The translations under genes were made by a program, and so were the position numbers. Source: Deferribacteraceae bacterium UBA1873 (GTDB taxonomy: Bacteria; Chrysiogenota; Deferribacteres; Deferribacterales; Flexistipitaceae). From it: a stretch of 40,291 bases of DNA. Below the pieces are notes generated by a model. That model was not told the DNA's origin, made no database searches, and worked only from the letters and a program-made list of their open reading frames with translations. The first letter of the stretch is position 1. The number at the start of each line of letters is the position of its first letter. The stretch covers positions 11,956 through 52,246 of the forward strand of contig DDHP01000086.1 of NCBI GenBank assembly GCA_002338145.1, given 5' to 3'. Of the stretch, positions 24,106 through 31,740 are shown one piece after another.

Positions 24106-25369
24106 TGCTAATATACGTGAAATTCTGATGGAAGCTATTGAATCGGTGAAACCTGCAAATATTTTTGATAATGTTTCATGGGATGGTGAGAATTTTTTTG
24201 TGAATGGTGACACATATTATCTTGGTGACAAAGAAAATATTTATATTCTCGGCAGCGGTAAAGCTTCTGTTGAAATGGCCAAAAAATTAATGGACATCTT
24301 AGATGATAGAGTTAAATCCGGCTTGGTAATATCTCATTATGACGGAGATTTGGGAGATAATTTTGAAGTTCATAAAGCATCCCATCCGTTACCGGATATT
24401 TCGAGTTTTGAAGCCGGACGAAAAATGATAGATTTTATATCAGGTTGTAAAAGCAATGATTTTATAATATATTTGTTAAGCGGTGGCACTTCATCCCTTC
24501 TTGAATACCCTGCAGATGGTCTTGATATTGCAGATATTGTTCAGGTGACTGATCTCCTTATGAAAAGAGGTGCCGATATTAAGGAATTAAACAGAGTACG
24601 GAAAAAGATGTCCCTTATTAAAGGTGGAAAGTTGTCTTCCGCTTTTAAATGTGATGGTATTGTTCTTGTTCTTTCGGATGTGGTGGGAGATGATTTGAAT
24701 TATATAGGATCGGCGCCGTTTTACGCAGCAGCCGGTATCGGTAGTGAGATTGCTGATATATTCGAAAAATATAACCTGGAAGAGAAAATACCAGGCAGGA
24801 TTGCAGATATATTACTGAGTTCAGAGTCTAATGTAGGGTATAAATCACTAAATCACTATATCCTGGGCAATAACAGTAAGGCGTTACAGGGAGCAAAGCA
24901 AAAAGCTGTACAGCTGGGATTTACACCGTTTATCCTGAGTTCTCTGTTTCAGGGGGATGCGCACAGTGTTGCAGATTTCTTTATGTCAGTGCTGTTATAT
25001 CATACCAGATTTGAAACAGATATAAAAAAGCCTTTTTGCTTTATTGGCGGCGGGGAAACTACTGTTGAGGTTAAGGGCAGTGGTAAAGGGGGAAGGAATC
25101 AGGAAATGGTTCTTTACGCTCTTACAAAAATGCAGGGAGTAAGCAATGTGGGTTTTGGGTGTGTAGGTACTGACGGAATCGACGGCAACAGCGACGCTGC
25201 AGGTGCAGTTGCAGTTTCCGATATGCTAAGAAACATAGATATGGATACATTAAAAAATTTTATAAATAATAATGACTCATATACGATTTTAAACAGGCTC
25301 GGTACCGTTATAAAAACGGGAAACACAGGGACTAATGTTTGTGATGTATATGTGGGTTTGGTGAGTTAA
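24098..25369 (+). CDS. Glycerate 2-kinase (GckA/TtuD, MOFRL family)
   Basis: Phosphorylates D-glycerate at C2 with ATP to give 2-phosphoglycerate. With the start at 24098 (GGAGGGTGTGT just before it) it is 423 residues. Another ATG lies eight codons upstream. Visible are the GSGKASVEMAK segment, the SGGTSSLL loop, SLIKGGKL and the C-terminal MOFRL domain with GGGETTVEVKGSGKGGRNQEM and GTDGIDGNSDAAGA. The enzyme could recycle glycerate released from glycosylglycerate osmolytes, whose genes lie at 36.6-38.7 kb; that link is inference. Confidence 0.94.
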   Translation: MLDANIREILMEAIESVKPANIFDNVSWDGENFFVNGDTYYLGDKENIYILGSGKASVEMAKKLMDILDDRVKSGLVISHYDGDLGDNFEVHKASHPLPDISSFEAGRKMIDFISGCKSNDFIIYLLSGGTSSLLEYPADGLDIADIVQVTDLLMKRGADIKELNRVRKKMSLIKGGKLSSAFKCDGIVLVLSDVVGDDLNYIGSAPFYAAAGIGSEIADIFEKYNLEEKIPGRIADILLSSESNVGYKSLNHYILGNNSKALQGAKQKAVQLGFTPFILSSLFQGDAHSVADFFMSVLLYHTRFETDIKKPFCFIGGGETTVEVKGSGKGGRNQEMVLYALTKMQGVSNVGFGCVGTDGIDGNSDAAGAVAVSDMLRNIDMDTLKNFINNNDSYTILNRLGTVIKTGNTGTNVCDVYVGLVS

Positions 25370-25370
25370 T

Positions 25371-25811
25371 ATGTCTAAATTGCTTGTTTATCTGTTTCTT
25401 GCTGCAGGAGGGACTTTTGTTTCGCTGCAAGCGTCTATTAATGCCCGTCTTGCCAAGCAGGTAGGATTTGTTGAGAGTGCTTTTGTTTCTTTTACCGTTG
25501 GAGCTATTGCTTTGGGGCTCGTTGTACTCTTTAAAAATGGTAACGGTTTGAAATATATAACTGAAGTGCACCCGGTTTTTTTGACAGGAGGATTGCTGGG
25601 GGCTTTTTTTGTGTTTATAATTACATATTCTGTTCATATAACCGGTGTTGCATCCGCTTTGGCTGTGGCTATTGGTGTTCAGCTGTTTGCCGGTTTATTA
25701 CTGGACAAATATAACCCAATGAATGTAGTGCGTCTGAATGTTAACTGGTACAATGTTTTGGGCGTTATTTTCATTATTATGGGGATAATTTTAGTGACCA
25801 GAGGCAGATGA
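25371..25811 (+). CDS. YdcZ-family (DUF606) small transporter-like membrane protein
   Basis: A 146-residue protein of four to five hydrophobic helices, related to the drug/metabolite transporter superfamily. GTFVSLQASINARLAKQVG near the N-terminus is the family hallmark. The substrate is unknown. It begins 1 bp after the glycerate kinase stop, so both are co-transcribed. Confidence 0.85.
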   Translation: MSKLLVYLFLAAGGTFVSLQASINARLAKQVGFVESAFVSFTVGAIALGLVVLFKNGNGLKYITEVHPVFLTGGLLGAFFVFIITYSVHITGVASALAVAIGVQLFAGLLLDKYNPMNVVRLNVNWYNVLGVIFIIMGIILVTRGR

Positions 25812-25813
25812 AG

Positions 25814-25856
25814 TTGACCGGACGGGCATAATAAACTATATTCATATATATATGAA
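25814..25856 (+). promoter_or_regulatory. Promoter overlapping an ArsR-type operator palindrome
   Basis: TTGACC (25814-25819), a 17-bp spacer and TATATT (25837-25842) form a good promoter. A perfect 16-bp palindrome, TTCATATATATATGAA (25841-25856), overlaps the end of the -10 element and the start site. Its shape is typical of ArsR/SmtB operators, so autoregulation of the two downstream ArsR genes is likely. Confidence 0.72.
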
Positions 25857-25882
25857 ATTATTTTAGAGGAGAGGCTAAACTT

Positions 25883-26179
25883 ATGGAAAAAGATTGGTTA
25901 GAGAATTATTCTGAAAAACTGAAAACGATTGGTCACCCTATTCGTCTGAAAATAGTCATGGGATTATTGGAAAATGAGTGCAATGTTACAAAAATCTGCA
26001 ACGGTCTTAATGTCCCACAGGCCACAACCAGTCAGCATTTGGGTGTACTTAAAAGTAAAGGTATAATTGAGGGAAGGAGAGAAGGAACAACGGTGTGTTA
26101 TAAAGTTGTGGATAAGGGTATTGCCGAAATGATAAAGAAACTGATTGAGGTCTGCAATATTGAGTTAGACTGCCCCTGA
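25883..26179 (+). CDS. ArsR-family winged-helix regulator (first of a tandem pair)
   Basis: A 98-residue DNA-binding repressor with the ArsR winged helix (recognition helix near PQATTSQHLGVLKSKG). It has five Cys (33, 39, 72, 91 and 97). Cys33 sits where thiol-sensing BigR/SqrR and metal-sensing ArsR proteins place a key Cys, so it could sense metal, persulfide or redox state. Its operator is probably the palindrome at 25841-25856. The GAGGAGAGG ribosome site is strong. No transporter follows. Confidence 0.88.
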   Translation: MEKDWLENYSEKLKTIGHPIRLKIVMGLLENECNVTKICNGLNVPQATTSQHLGVLKSKGIIEGRREGTTVCYKVVDKGIAEMIKKLIEVCNIELDCP

Positions 26180-26202
26180 TTCATAAATAAATTTGGTGTT
26201 TT

Positions 26203-26535
26203 ATGAAAAATTATTCTGAAATGTTTAAATCTCTCGGGGATGAGAACAGATTGCGTATCTTTCTCATGCTTGCAGAAAGGCCTATGTGTGTTTGTGAAAT
26301 AAATGCAATTTTGAACATTGCACTTTCAACAATATCTGCTCATTTGAAAAATTTAAAATATGCAAGGCTCATTGAAGATTCCAAAGAGGGCAGGTGGGTT
26401 GTATATAAACTTGCAAATAATCCTTTTGCCTATGACCTTTTGAATATATTAAAATCTTATTTAAAAGAAAATAATACATTCAGTAGTGACATTGAAAAAG
26501 TTAAAAGGATTAATCGCGACAACCTTGTTTGCTGA
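26203..26535 (+). CDS. ArsR-family winged-helix regulator with CVC metal motif
   Basis: A 110-residue ArsR-type repressor starting 23 bp after the first. Cys29 and Cys31 in MCVCEI match the CVC site that binds arsenite or antimonite in classical ArsR. A C-terminal Cys110 could be a third ligand. It is about 20% identical by eye to its neighbour, so the two are distinct sensors rather than a recent duplicate. No arsenic resistance gene lies nearby. Confidence 0.9.
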   Translation: MKNYSEMFKSLGDENRLRIFLMLAERPMCVCEINAILNIALSTISAHLKNLKYARLIEDSKEGRWVVYKLANNPFAYDLLNILKSYLKENNTFSSDIEKVKRINRDNLVC

Positions 26536-26555
26536 ATTAATTAGAATAAATTTTA

Positions 26556-26581
26556 ACCGGGAGCGCGGACAGGCTCCCGGT
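26556..26581. terminator. Bidirectional terminator hairpin between arsR and the aldo/keto reductase
   Basis: ACCGGGAGC and GCTCCCGGT form a perfect 9-bp stem with an 8-nt loop between two converging genes. The minus strand continues into an A/T-rich tail and the plus strand into ATTTTC. It would serve both directions. Confidence 0.7.
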
Positions 26582-26585
26582 GAGA

Positions 26586-27575
26586 TCATTTTCTTGCCGG
26601 AGGTGCCATAAACTCGGGGCCCACGGGATTTTTTATTTCTTCAGCTAAGATATTATCTATTACTTTCATATCCTCTTGCGTTATCTGCCAGCCGTAAACG
26701 GAGTCGAGATTTTCCACCTGCTCCGGTTTTCTTGCCCCAACCAGGGCTGAGCCTATCTTTGTTTTATCCAAAACCCATCTTATTGCAAGCTGCATTACAT
26801 TTTTACCGAAACGCTCCTTTGCAAACTCATTTAGTTTGTTCACTGCATTCAGATATTGACTGAAACGCTCTCCTTTGAATTTCGGATCAACTTTTCTTAA
26901 ATCATCACCTTCAAATTTCCGATCAGCAGTGATTTTTCCTGAAAGAAGCCCCCTGCAAATGGCTCCATAGGTCAAAGGATTGATTTTTTCGTTTATACAA
27001 AAGGGGAGTACATCGTTTTCAATATCCCTTTCAAAGAGATTATACGGAGGTTGGGAAGTGTGTATAGGGGCAGTTTCCATAAATTCTTTCATTTGTTCTA
27101 CAGAATAGTTGCTAACACCTATTGCTCTGATTTTTCCCTTTTCCAACTGTTTTTTTAAAAATGATGCTGTTTCTTCAAAATCTACAAGAGGATCAGGCCA
27201 GTGAACCTGATATATGTCTATATAATCTGTCTGAAGTCTTTGCAAAGAATCGTCAAGTTCTTTTTCCAGACGCTCTTCTGAAGAATTCCTGAAGACACCT
27301 TTTTGGTTCCACTCCAAACCACATTTTGTGGCAAGAATAATTTTGTCCCTGCTGCCGTACTCCTTTAATGCTTTACCTACGATTTCTTCAGATTTGCCGA
27401 AACCGTATACCGGAGCGGTGTCTATAAGGTTTATTCCTGAATCCAGTGCTTTATGAATGGTCATGACTGACATCTGTTCGTCTGTGCCTCCCCACATCCA
27501 TCCGCCGATTGCCCATGTGCCTAATCCAATACGCGACATTTCAATACCGGTTCCGTTTATTTCAACTGTTTCCAT
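26586..27575 (-). CDS. Aldo/keto reductase
   Basis: A 329-residue NADPH-dependent oxidoreductase with the (beta/alpha)8 fold. The catalytic set is visible: Asp in NLIDTAPVYG, Tyr in VYGFGKSE, Lys in ATKCG and His in YQVHWPD. The C-terminal IGSALVGARKPEQVE segment binds the nucleotide. It resembles the YajO/Tas/general stress type. AGGAGG precedes the ATG. The substrate cannot be inferred; its only neighbour on this strand is dapB, 360 bp away. Confidence 0.93.
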   Translation of the reverse strand: METVEINGTGIEMSRIGLGTWAIGGWMWGGTDEQMSVMTIHKALDSGINLIDTAPVYGFGKSEEIVGKALKEYGSRDKIILATKCGLEWNQKGVFRNSSEERLEKELDDSLQRLQTDYIDIYQVHWPDPLVDFEETASFLKKQLEKGKIRAIGVSNYSVEQMKEFMETAPIHTSQPPYNLFERDIENDVLPFCINEKINPLTYGAICRGLLSGKITADRKFEGDDLRKVDPKFKGERFSQYLNAVNKLNEFAKERFGKNVMQLAIRWVLDKTKIGSALVGARKPEQVENLDSVYGWQITQEDMKVIDNILAEEIKNPVGPEFMAPPARK

Positions 27576-27697
27576 CTCATACCTCCTTTTACGAAAATTT
27601 TATCTGTCAATTGTGATTAAAAAACATATAGTTAGTTCATAGATAAATGAAAAATAGAAAGCCGGAGGTACGATAAGTATAATTGCATCTTTATTTT

Positions 27698-27850
27698 GCA
27701 TATAGGATTAAGTAAAAGAGATCTCCTTGTCAAACGGCGTCTTAGATTTCTCCGCTCCACTCTGTTCCGGTCGAAATTACAAAAACTGTCACCTCAAGCG
27801 GAGTCGAGGGATCTCTTTCTTATATAACAAATATATTTGCGTTTCTGCTT
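27698..27850 (+). repeat. Third (full-length) copy of the dispersed element
   Basis: About 153 bp matching the copy at 17078-17231 in the opposite orientation. It shares GCATATAGGATTAAGTAAAAG at one end, a central CCGGTCGAAAT, CACCTCAAGCGGAGTCGAGG and TTATATAACAAATATATTTG at the other. It lies in the 27576-27936 gap between aldo/keto reductase and dapB, which otherwise holds only a hairpin and no gene. Confidence 0.88.
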
Positions 27851-27859
27851 AGTTTTTAT

Positions 27860-27908
27860 CCCTGTTGAATAAAATGGCTCAGAGATATGCCTGTGAGATT
27901 CAACGGGG
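27860..27908 (-). terminator. Long-loop hairpin after dapB
   Basis: CCCTGTTGAAT (27860-27870) pairs with ATTCAACGGGG (27898-27908), 11 bp with one G-U, across a 27-nt loop. On the minus strand it follows dapB and leads to ATAAAAACT. It may terminate dapB transcription, but the large loop and weak T run make that uncertain. Confidence 0.42.
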
Positions 27909-27936
27909 CGAGCAATTACTGAAAAACTGGCTAAAA

Positions 27937-28740
27937 TCAGAGCCCCAAAACATCAAACATAGAGTACAGCCCGGCTTCACGTCCGTTGAGCCATTTTGCA
28001 GCGGTAACTGCACCTTTTGCGAAAGTGTCCCGCGATGAGGCTTTGTGCGTAATTTCGATTCTTTCCCCGGCTCCACAGAACATTGCTGTATGCTCACCAA
28101 CTATATCGCCGCCTCTGATTGTCTGTATTCCTATTTCTTTATCCGATCTCTCGCCTATTAAGCCCCGCCTGCAGTATACTGCATTTTTTTCCAGATCCCT
28201 TTTTAGCGTATCAGCAATAATTTCTGCCATTTTCATGGCAGTTCCGCTGGGAGCATCCTTTTTCATCCTGTGATGAGCCTCAATAATTTCAATATCAAAA
28301 TCTTTGCCGATAGCATTAGTGACCATTTCGAGAATTTTGAATGTCAGGTTGACACCCAGACTCATATTTGGAGCAAAAACAACAGGAATGGATTTTGCAA
28401 GGTCTTCTATTTCAACTATTTCATCTTTTCCGAACCCTGTGCTTCCTATAACCAGAGGGATACCGGCTTTTTTATATTTATCCAGATTGCTTAGTGTGAC
28501 AGCAGCTCCGGTGAAATCTATTGCAACATTTGAGCCGGAAATCTGAAGGATATCATCTTTTATATTTACATTAAGTTTACCGCAACCGGCAAGTTCACCT
28601 GCATCCTGACCCAAAAAGGGAGAATCGGGGCCTTCCACTGCAGCCGTCAAAGATGCAGCGGGATCTTCGTTTATCAGGTATGTGATGCGCCTGCCCATCC
28701 TTCCGGCTGCGCCAACCATTGCTATGTTTGTCTGGCTCAT
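27937..28740 (-). CDS. dapB: 4-hydroxy-tetrahydrodipicolinate reductase DapB
   Basis: NAD(P)H-dependent reductase of the diaminopimelate/lysine pathway, 267 residues. The N-terminal dinucleotide fold has VGAAGRMGRR; the catalytic segment is EAHHRMKKDAPSGTA. The ATG at 28740 is chosen because GGAG lies 8 nt upstream. A GTG three codons earlier is less well placed. It is the last gene of dapF-dapA-dapB, 15 bp after dapA. Confidence 0.96.
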   Translation of the reverse strand: MSQTNIAMVGAAGRMGRRITYLINEDPAASLTAAVEGPDSPFLGQDAGELAGCGKLNVNIKDDILQISGSNVAIDFTGAAVTLSNLDKYKKAGIPLVIGSTGFGKDEIVEIEDLAKSIPVVFAPNMSLGVNLTFKILEMVTNAIGKDFDIEIIEAHHRMKKDAPSGTAMKMAEIIADTLKRDLEKNAVYCRRGLIGERSDKEIGIQTIRGGDIVGEHTAMFCGAGERIEITHKASSRDTFAKGAVTAAKWLNGREAGLYSMFDVLGL

Positions 28741-28755
28741 TCTACACACTCCTTC

Positions 28756-29637
28756 TTAATGTTTCAAATTAATATTTAAGTCAGTTAATATCTGTCTTAA
28801 ACGCTCGGTATTGTCAGGCGTCATTTCCACAAGAGGCAGCCTGATTTCGTTCTCAATCATTCCTATAAGATAAAGGGCTTTTTTAACAGGGATGGGGTTG
28901 GTTTCAAAAAATAATCCTTTGAAAAGATTAAAAAGTTTGTAATGTATTTTTCTTGCAGCAATAAAATTATTCTTGGCAAAACTTTCACACATCTGCGACA
29001 TCATGTCGGGGACAACGTTGGTACATACTGATATTACTCCGTTAGCCCCAAGACACATCAGAGAAAATGTCATTGAATCCTCTCCGCTGAGCAGAACAAA
29101 ATCATCATCAGTATTTTCAATAATTTGTGCCGCCTGTTCAAGAGATGCACTGGCTTCTTTTATGCCGGCAATATTTTTTATCTTGGATAGAGCTATAACT
29201 GTATCTGGCAGCATATTAACAGCTGTTCTTCCGGGAACGTTATAAAGTATTATCGGAATATCCACATTTTCAGCAATATGTTTGAAATGTTCATAAAGCC
29301 CTTTTTGTGTCGGTTTGTTATAATAGGGAGTTATTACCAAAGCAGCATCGGCTCCTGCTTCTTTTGCATGTTTGGCAAGAAAGACTGTTTCATGTGTACT
29401 GTTGGAACCGGCACCGGCGATAACGGGAATTCTACCGTTAACCTGGTCTATAACAATATCTATCACTTTGCAGTGTTCATCATAAGTCAGTGTCGCTGAT
29501 TCACCGGTTGTGCCGCAGGGGACTATACCATTTGTACCGTTTGATATCTGAAACTCCACAAGCTCCCTCAATCTTGTTTCATCAATTGAGCCATCCTTCA
29601 TCGGAGTTACGATTGCAACTATGCTACCTTCAAACAT
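28756..29637 (-). CDS. dapA: 4-hydroxy-tetrahydrodipicolinate synthase DapA
   Basis: Condenses pyruvate with aspartate semialdehyde, the first committed step of DAP/lysine synthesis. The 293-residue (beta/alpha)8 aldolase shows the Schiff-base Lys160 in AGIKEAS, Tyr132 in LYNVPGRT and the CGTTGES pyruvate loop. AGGAGG precedes the ATG. Confidence 0.97.
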   Translation of the reverse strand: MFEGSIVAIVTPMKDGSIDETRLRELVEFQISNGTNGIVPCGTTGESATLTYDEHCKVIDIVIDQVNGRIPVIAGAGSNSTHETVFLAKHAKEAGADAALVITPYYNKPTQKGLYEHFKHIAENVDIPIILYNVPGRTAVNMLPDTVIALSKIKNIAGIKEASASLEQAAQIIENTDDDFVLLSGEDSMTFSLMCLGANGVISVCTNVVPDMMSQMCESFAKNNFIAARKIHYKLFNLFKGLFFETNPIPVKKALYLIGMIENEIRLPLVEMTPDNTERLRQILTDLNINLKH

Positions 29638-29652
29638 GACTTCCTCCTGATT

Positions 29653-30465
29653 TCAATACTTAAAAGCTTCGCTGTTTAATATACCTTGGTAAATGATTCT
29701 TGCCTCACCTTCAAGGAAAAAATTGTTACCTTGTTTATGAATTGTCAATGTGGCGCCGCTTCTTGTTTTGATACTTACAGGAAATTTTACTTTTTCGCAA
29801 GTATTTGCCACAATAGCTACAGCTACTGCGCCGGTTCCGCAAGCAAGCGTTTCCCCTTCCACACCCCTTTCATACGTTCTCATGGCAACTTTTGCATCAT
29901 CTGTAATCTCGTAAAAATTGACATTTGTGCCTGCGGGGCTGTATTTATCGTGAAAACGTATCTTTCTTCCTGTTTCCAGTAAAGGCTCGTTGTCAAGATT
30001 TTCAGATTTAATTACTACGTGTGGGACACCTGTATTAACACTTGAGACTTCCAAATGCTTATTGTCTATTGCTATTGAATAGTTAAAGTTTGCATCCAGA
30101 GGAGGGGTCATGAGCACCTTAACGCTATTGTCATCTATAATTTCCGCCTTAACTTTTCCGGCTAAGGTTCCAAAGGTCATATTTCTGCCAGCTATGCCTT
30201 TAAGATAGGCAAATCTTGCCGCACATCTGGCTCCGTTTCCGCACATTTCAGCTTTTGAACCGTCTGAATTATAAAACAGCCACTTGAAATCATCTTCCTC
30301 TGAATTACATATAAGTATTAGACCGTCAGCTCCTACAGAGAGCTGTCTTTTACATAATTTTTCAGCTAAAGCTGAGGCTTTGCTTTCCGGGATTGCATTA
30401 TCAGTGTTATCGATAATGATAAAATCGTTTCCACCGCCGCTCATTTTATAAAATTCTGAAATCAT
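29653..30465 (-). CDS. dapF: Diaminopimelate epimerase DapF
   Basis: Interconverts LL- and meso-diaminopimelate by a two-base mechanism. With the start at 30465 (GGAG 6 nt before it) it is 270 residues. Catalytic Cys75 (EMCGNGARC) and Cys209 (LACGTGA) are both present. The usual GLGNDF reads GGGNDF. An in-frame ATG lies 13 codons upstream but has no ribosome site. It starts 65 bp after the hydrogenase protease stop with no terminator visible between them, so the two may share a message. Confidence 0.95.
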   Translation of the reverse strand: MISEFYKMSGGGNDFIIIDNTDNAIPESKASALAEKLCKRQLSVGADGLILICNSEEDDFKWLFYNSDGSKAEMCGNGARCAARFAYLKGIAGRNMTFGTLAGKVKAEIIDDNSVKVLMTPPLDANFNYSIAIDNKHLEVSSVNTGVPHVVIKSENLDNEPLLETGRKIRFHDKYSPAGTNVNFYEITDDAKVAMRTYERGVEGETLACGTGAVAVAIVANTCEKVKFPVSIKTRSGATLTIHKQGNNFFLEGEARIIYQGILNSEAFKY

Positions 30466-30530
30466 TGGAAACTCCGATTCAATTATTTTATAACTTTTAA
30501 ACAATTTTTGGAAATATTAAAAGAGGATTT

Positions 30531-31013
30531 TTATAGTTTTTCTTCAAATGTAAAATTTTTAGCACACTTTATTTCTTTTATCACTTCATTTTTCAGCTTT
30601 GAAATGTTTGCACTAACCTTTGTACTTAATTTCATATCCATTTCAATGTTTTCAACCTGAATACCGTAGAAAACAATTCTTTTCGGCAGATCACCGGAAA
30701 GTTCCGATGCAAAGAGTATATCTTTCATACCCATCTGATGAGGGGAGAGTTTGTTTTGAAATACATAATCGAGATTTTTGCCTTCAATTTTGACGACACT
30801 TCCCGGCTCCAAATCGAGCTGGACGGAATCTATTATAATAAGATAATCAGCCCACTGAATAAAATGCAGTAAATCCATCCCCAGTGTGCCGCCTTCAATA
30901 ATTTTAAAATTATCGGAATTATCGAATTCCTTTTGCAGTTCTTTTGCAGTCAAGGCACCGGCAGCATCATCGTTCATCAATAAATTTCCCAAACCCAAAA
31001 CACATATATTCAT
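30531..31013 (-). CDS. hyaD: Hydrogenase maturation protease HyaD/HybD type
   Basis: Nickel-dependent endopeptidase that removes the C-terminal peptide of the [NiFe] hydrogenase large subunit after metal insertion. From the ATG at 31013 it has 160 residues, the family length. Visible are the metal-site segment GLGNLLMNDDAAG, the second acidic ligand in IIIDSVQLD and His in SPHQMGMKD. The frame is open 43 codons upstream, but that extension crosses a terminator hairpin and the cytochrome gene and is rejected. It is separated from hyaC by an intrinsic terminator. Confidence 0.92.
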   Translation of the reverse strand: MNICVLGLGNLLMNDDAAGALTAKELQKEFDNSDNFKIIEGGTLGMDLLHFIQWADYLIIIDSVQLDLEPGSVVKIEGKNLDYVFQNKLSPHQMGMKDILFASELSGDLPKRIVFYGIQVENIEMDMKLSTKVSANISKLKNEVIKEIKCAKNFTFEEKL

Positions 31014-31025
31014 AGACAATCCATT

Positions 31026-31055
31026 AAAAAAGCGGATGTTTACATCCGCTTTTTT
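31026..31055 (-). terminator. Strong intrinsic terminator between hyaC and hyaD
   Basis: A perfect stem (AAAAAAGCGGATG / CATCCGCTTTTTT) with a 4-nt loop is followed by T residues on the minus strand. It lies 5 bp after the cytochrome stop and 12 bp before the protease start. It would end or attenuate the hyaABC transcript. Confidence 0.87.
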
Positions 31056-31059
31056 ATTA

Positions 31060-31731
31060 TTAATCTCTTTTTTTAGCCTTCCAGCCTGAAAAGATGGAGC
31101 TGATTTCACCGGATTGAGTCTTGAAGTCGAATAACACAGCACTGTAAATGTGATTAATTACAAAACCACCTATTAGAAACATTACCAGATAGTGAAAAAA
31201 TCTTATCCACTGATTACTAATTAGTGGGAATATCCAGCCGGTCAATGAATACATCAAGCCGTTCGGATTTGCCTGAGACCACAATGCGAATCCGGTAAAC
31301 ACCTGGAGTATAAAAAGTGTAAAAAGTGCAATATACGCCAGCAGCGCTAACGGATTGTGCCCCAAGGTATGAGGAACTTTTCTTCCTAAGAGGGTATAAT
31401 ATTTGAGATATGCCCAGAAAGTCGATCTGTCGTTTTTATTCAAAGGATTTATAAAAGAATGCCAGCTGGAATAGTAATTGCCAACAAAAAGCCAAAAGAA
31501 CCTTATGATAAGGCTCATTGCAAACACGATTCCAGTCAGATAGTGAACATAACGGATTGTCCCCATAACATAAACATCAGTGGATATGGGGCCGCTTAAA
31601 AAGGGATTATGTATATAATATCCAGTGAAGGACAGTATTATTATACAGAAAAAGTTTATCCAGTGTGTAATTCGCACAGGCCCTTCCCATACGTAAATAA
31701 ACCTTTTTGCTGCACATTCTTTTGTGCTCAT
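31060..31731 (-). CDS. hyaC: [NiFe]-hydrogenase b-type cytochrome subunit
   Basis: A 223-residue membrane di-haem cytochrome b that anchors the hydrogenase and passes electrons to quinone. Four main hydrophobic helices are visible, with His residues placed as haem ligands in RITHWINFF, RYVHYLTG, FFHYLVMF and VINHIYSA. It begins 9 bp after hyaB. A quinone-reducing H2-uptake role is the family expectation. Confidence 0.94.
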   Translation of the reverse strand: MSTKECAAKRFIYVWEGPVRITHWINFFCIIILSFTGYYIHNPFLSGPISTDVYVMGTIRYVHYLTGIVFAMSLIIRFFWLFVGNYYSSWHSFINPLNKNDRSTFWAYLKYYTLLGRKVPHTLGHNPLALLAYIALFTLFILQVFTGFALWSQANPNGLMYSLTGWIFPLISNQWIRFFHYLVMFLIGGFVINHIYSAVLFDFKTQSGEISSIFSGWKAKKRD

Positions 31732-31740
31732 AAATACCTC

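Noticed and set aside
31014..31142. 43-codon N-terminal extension of the hydrogenase protease
   Set aside because: It reads through a terminator hairpin and the end of hyaC, while the family start MNICVLGLGN is at 31013.
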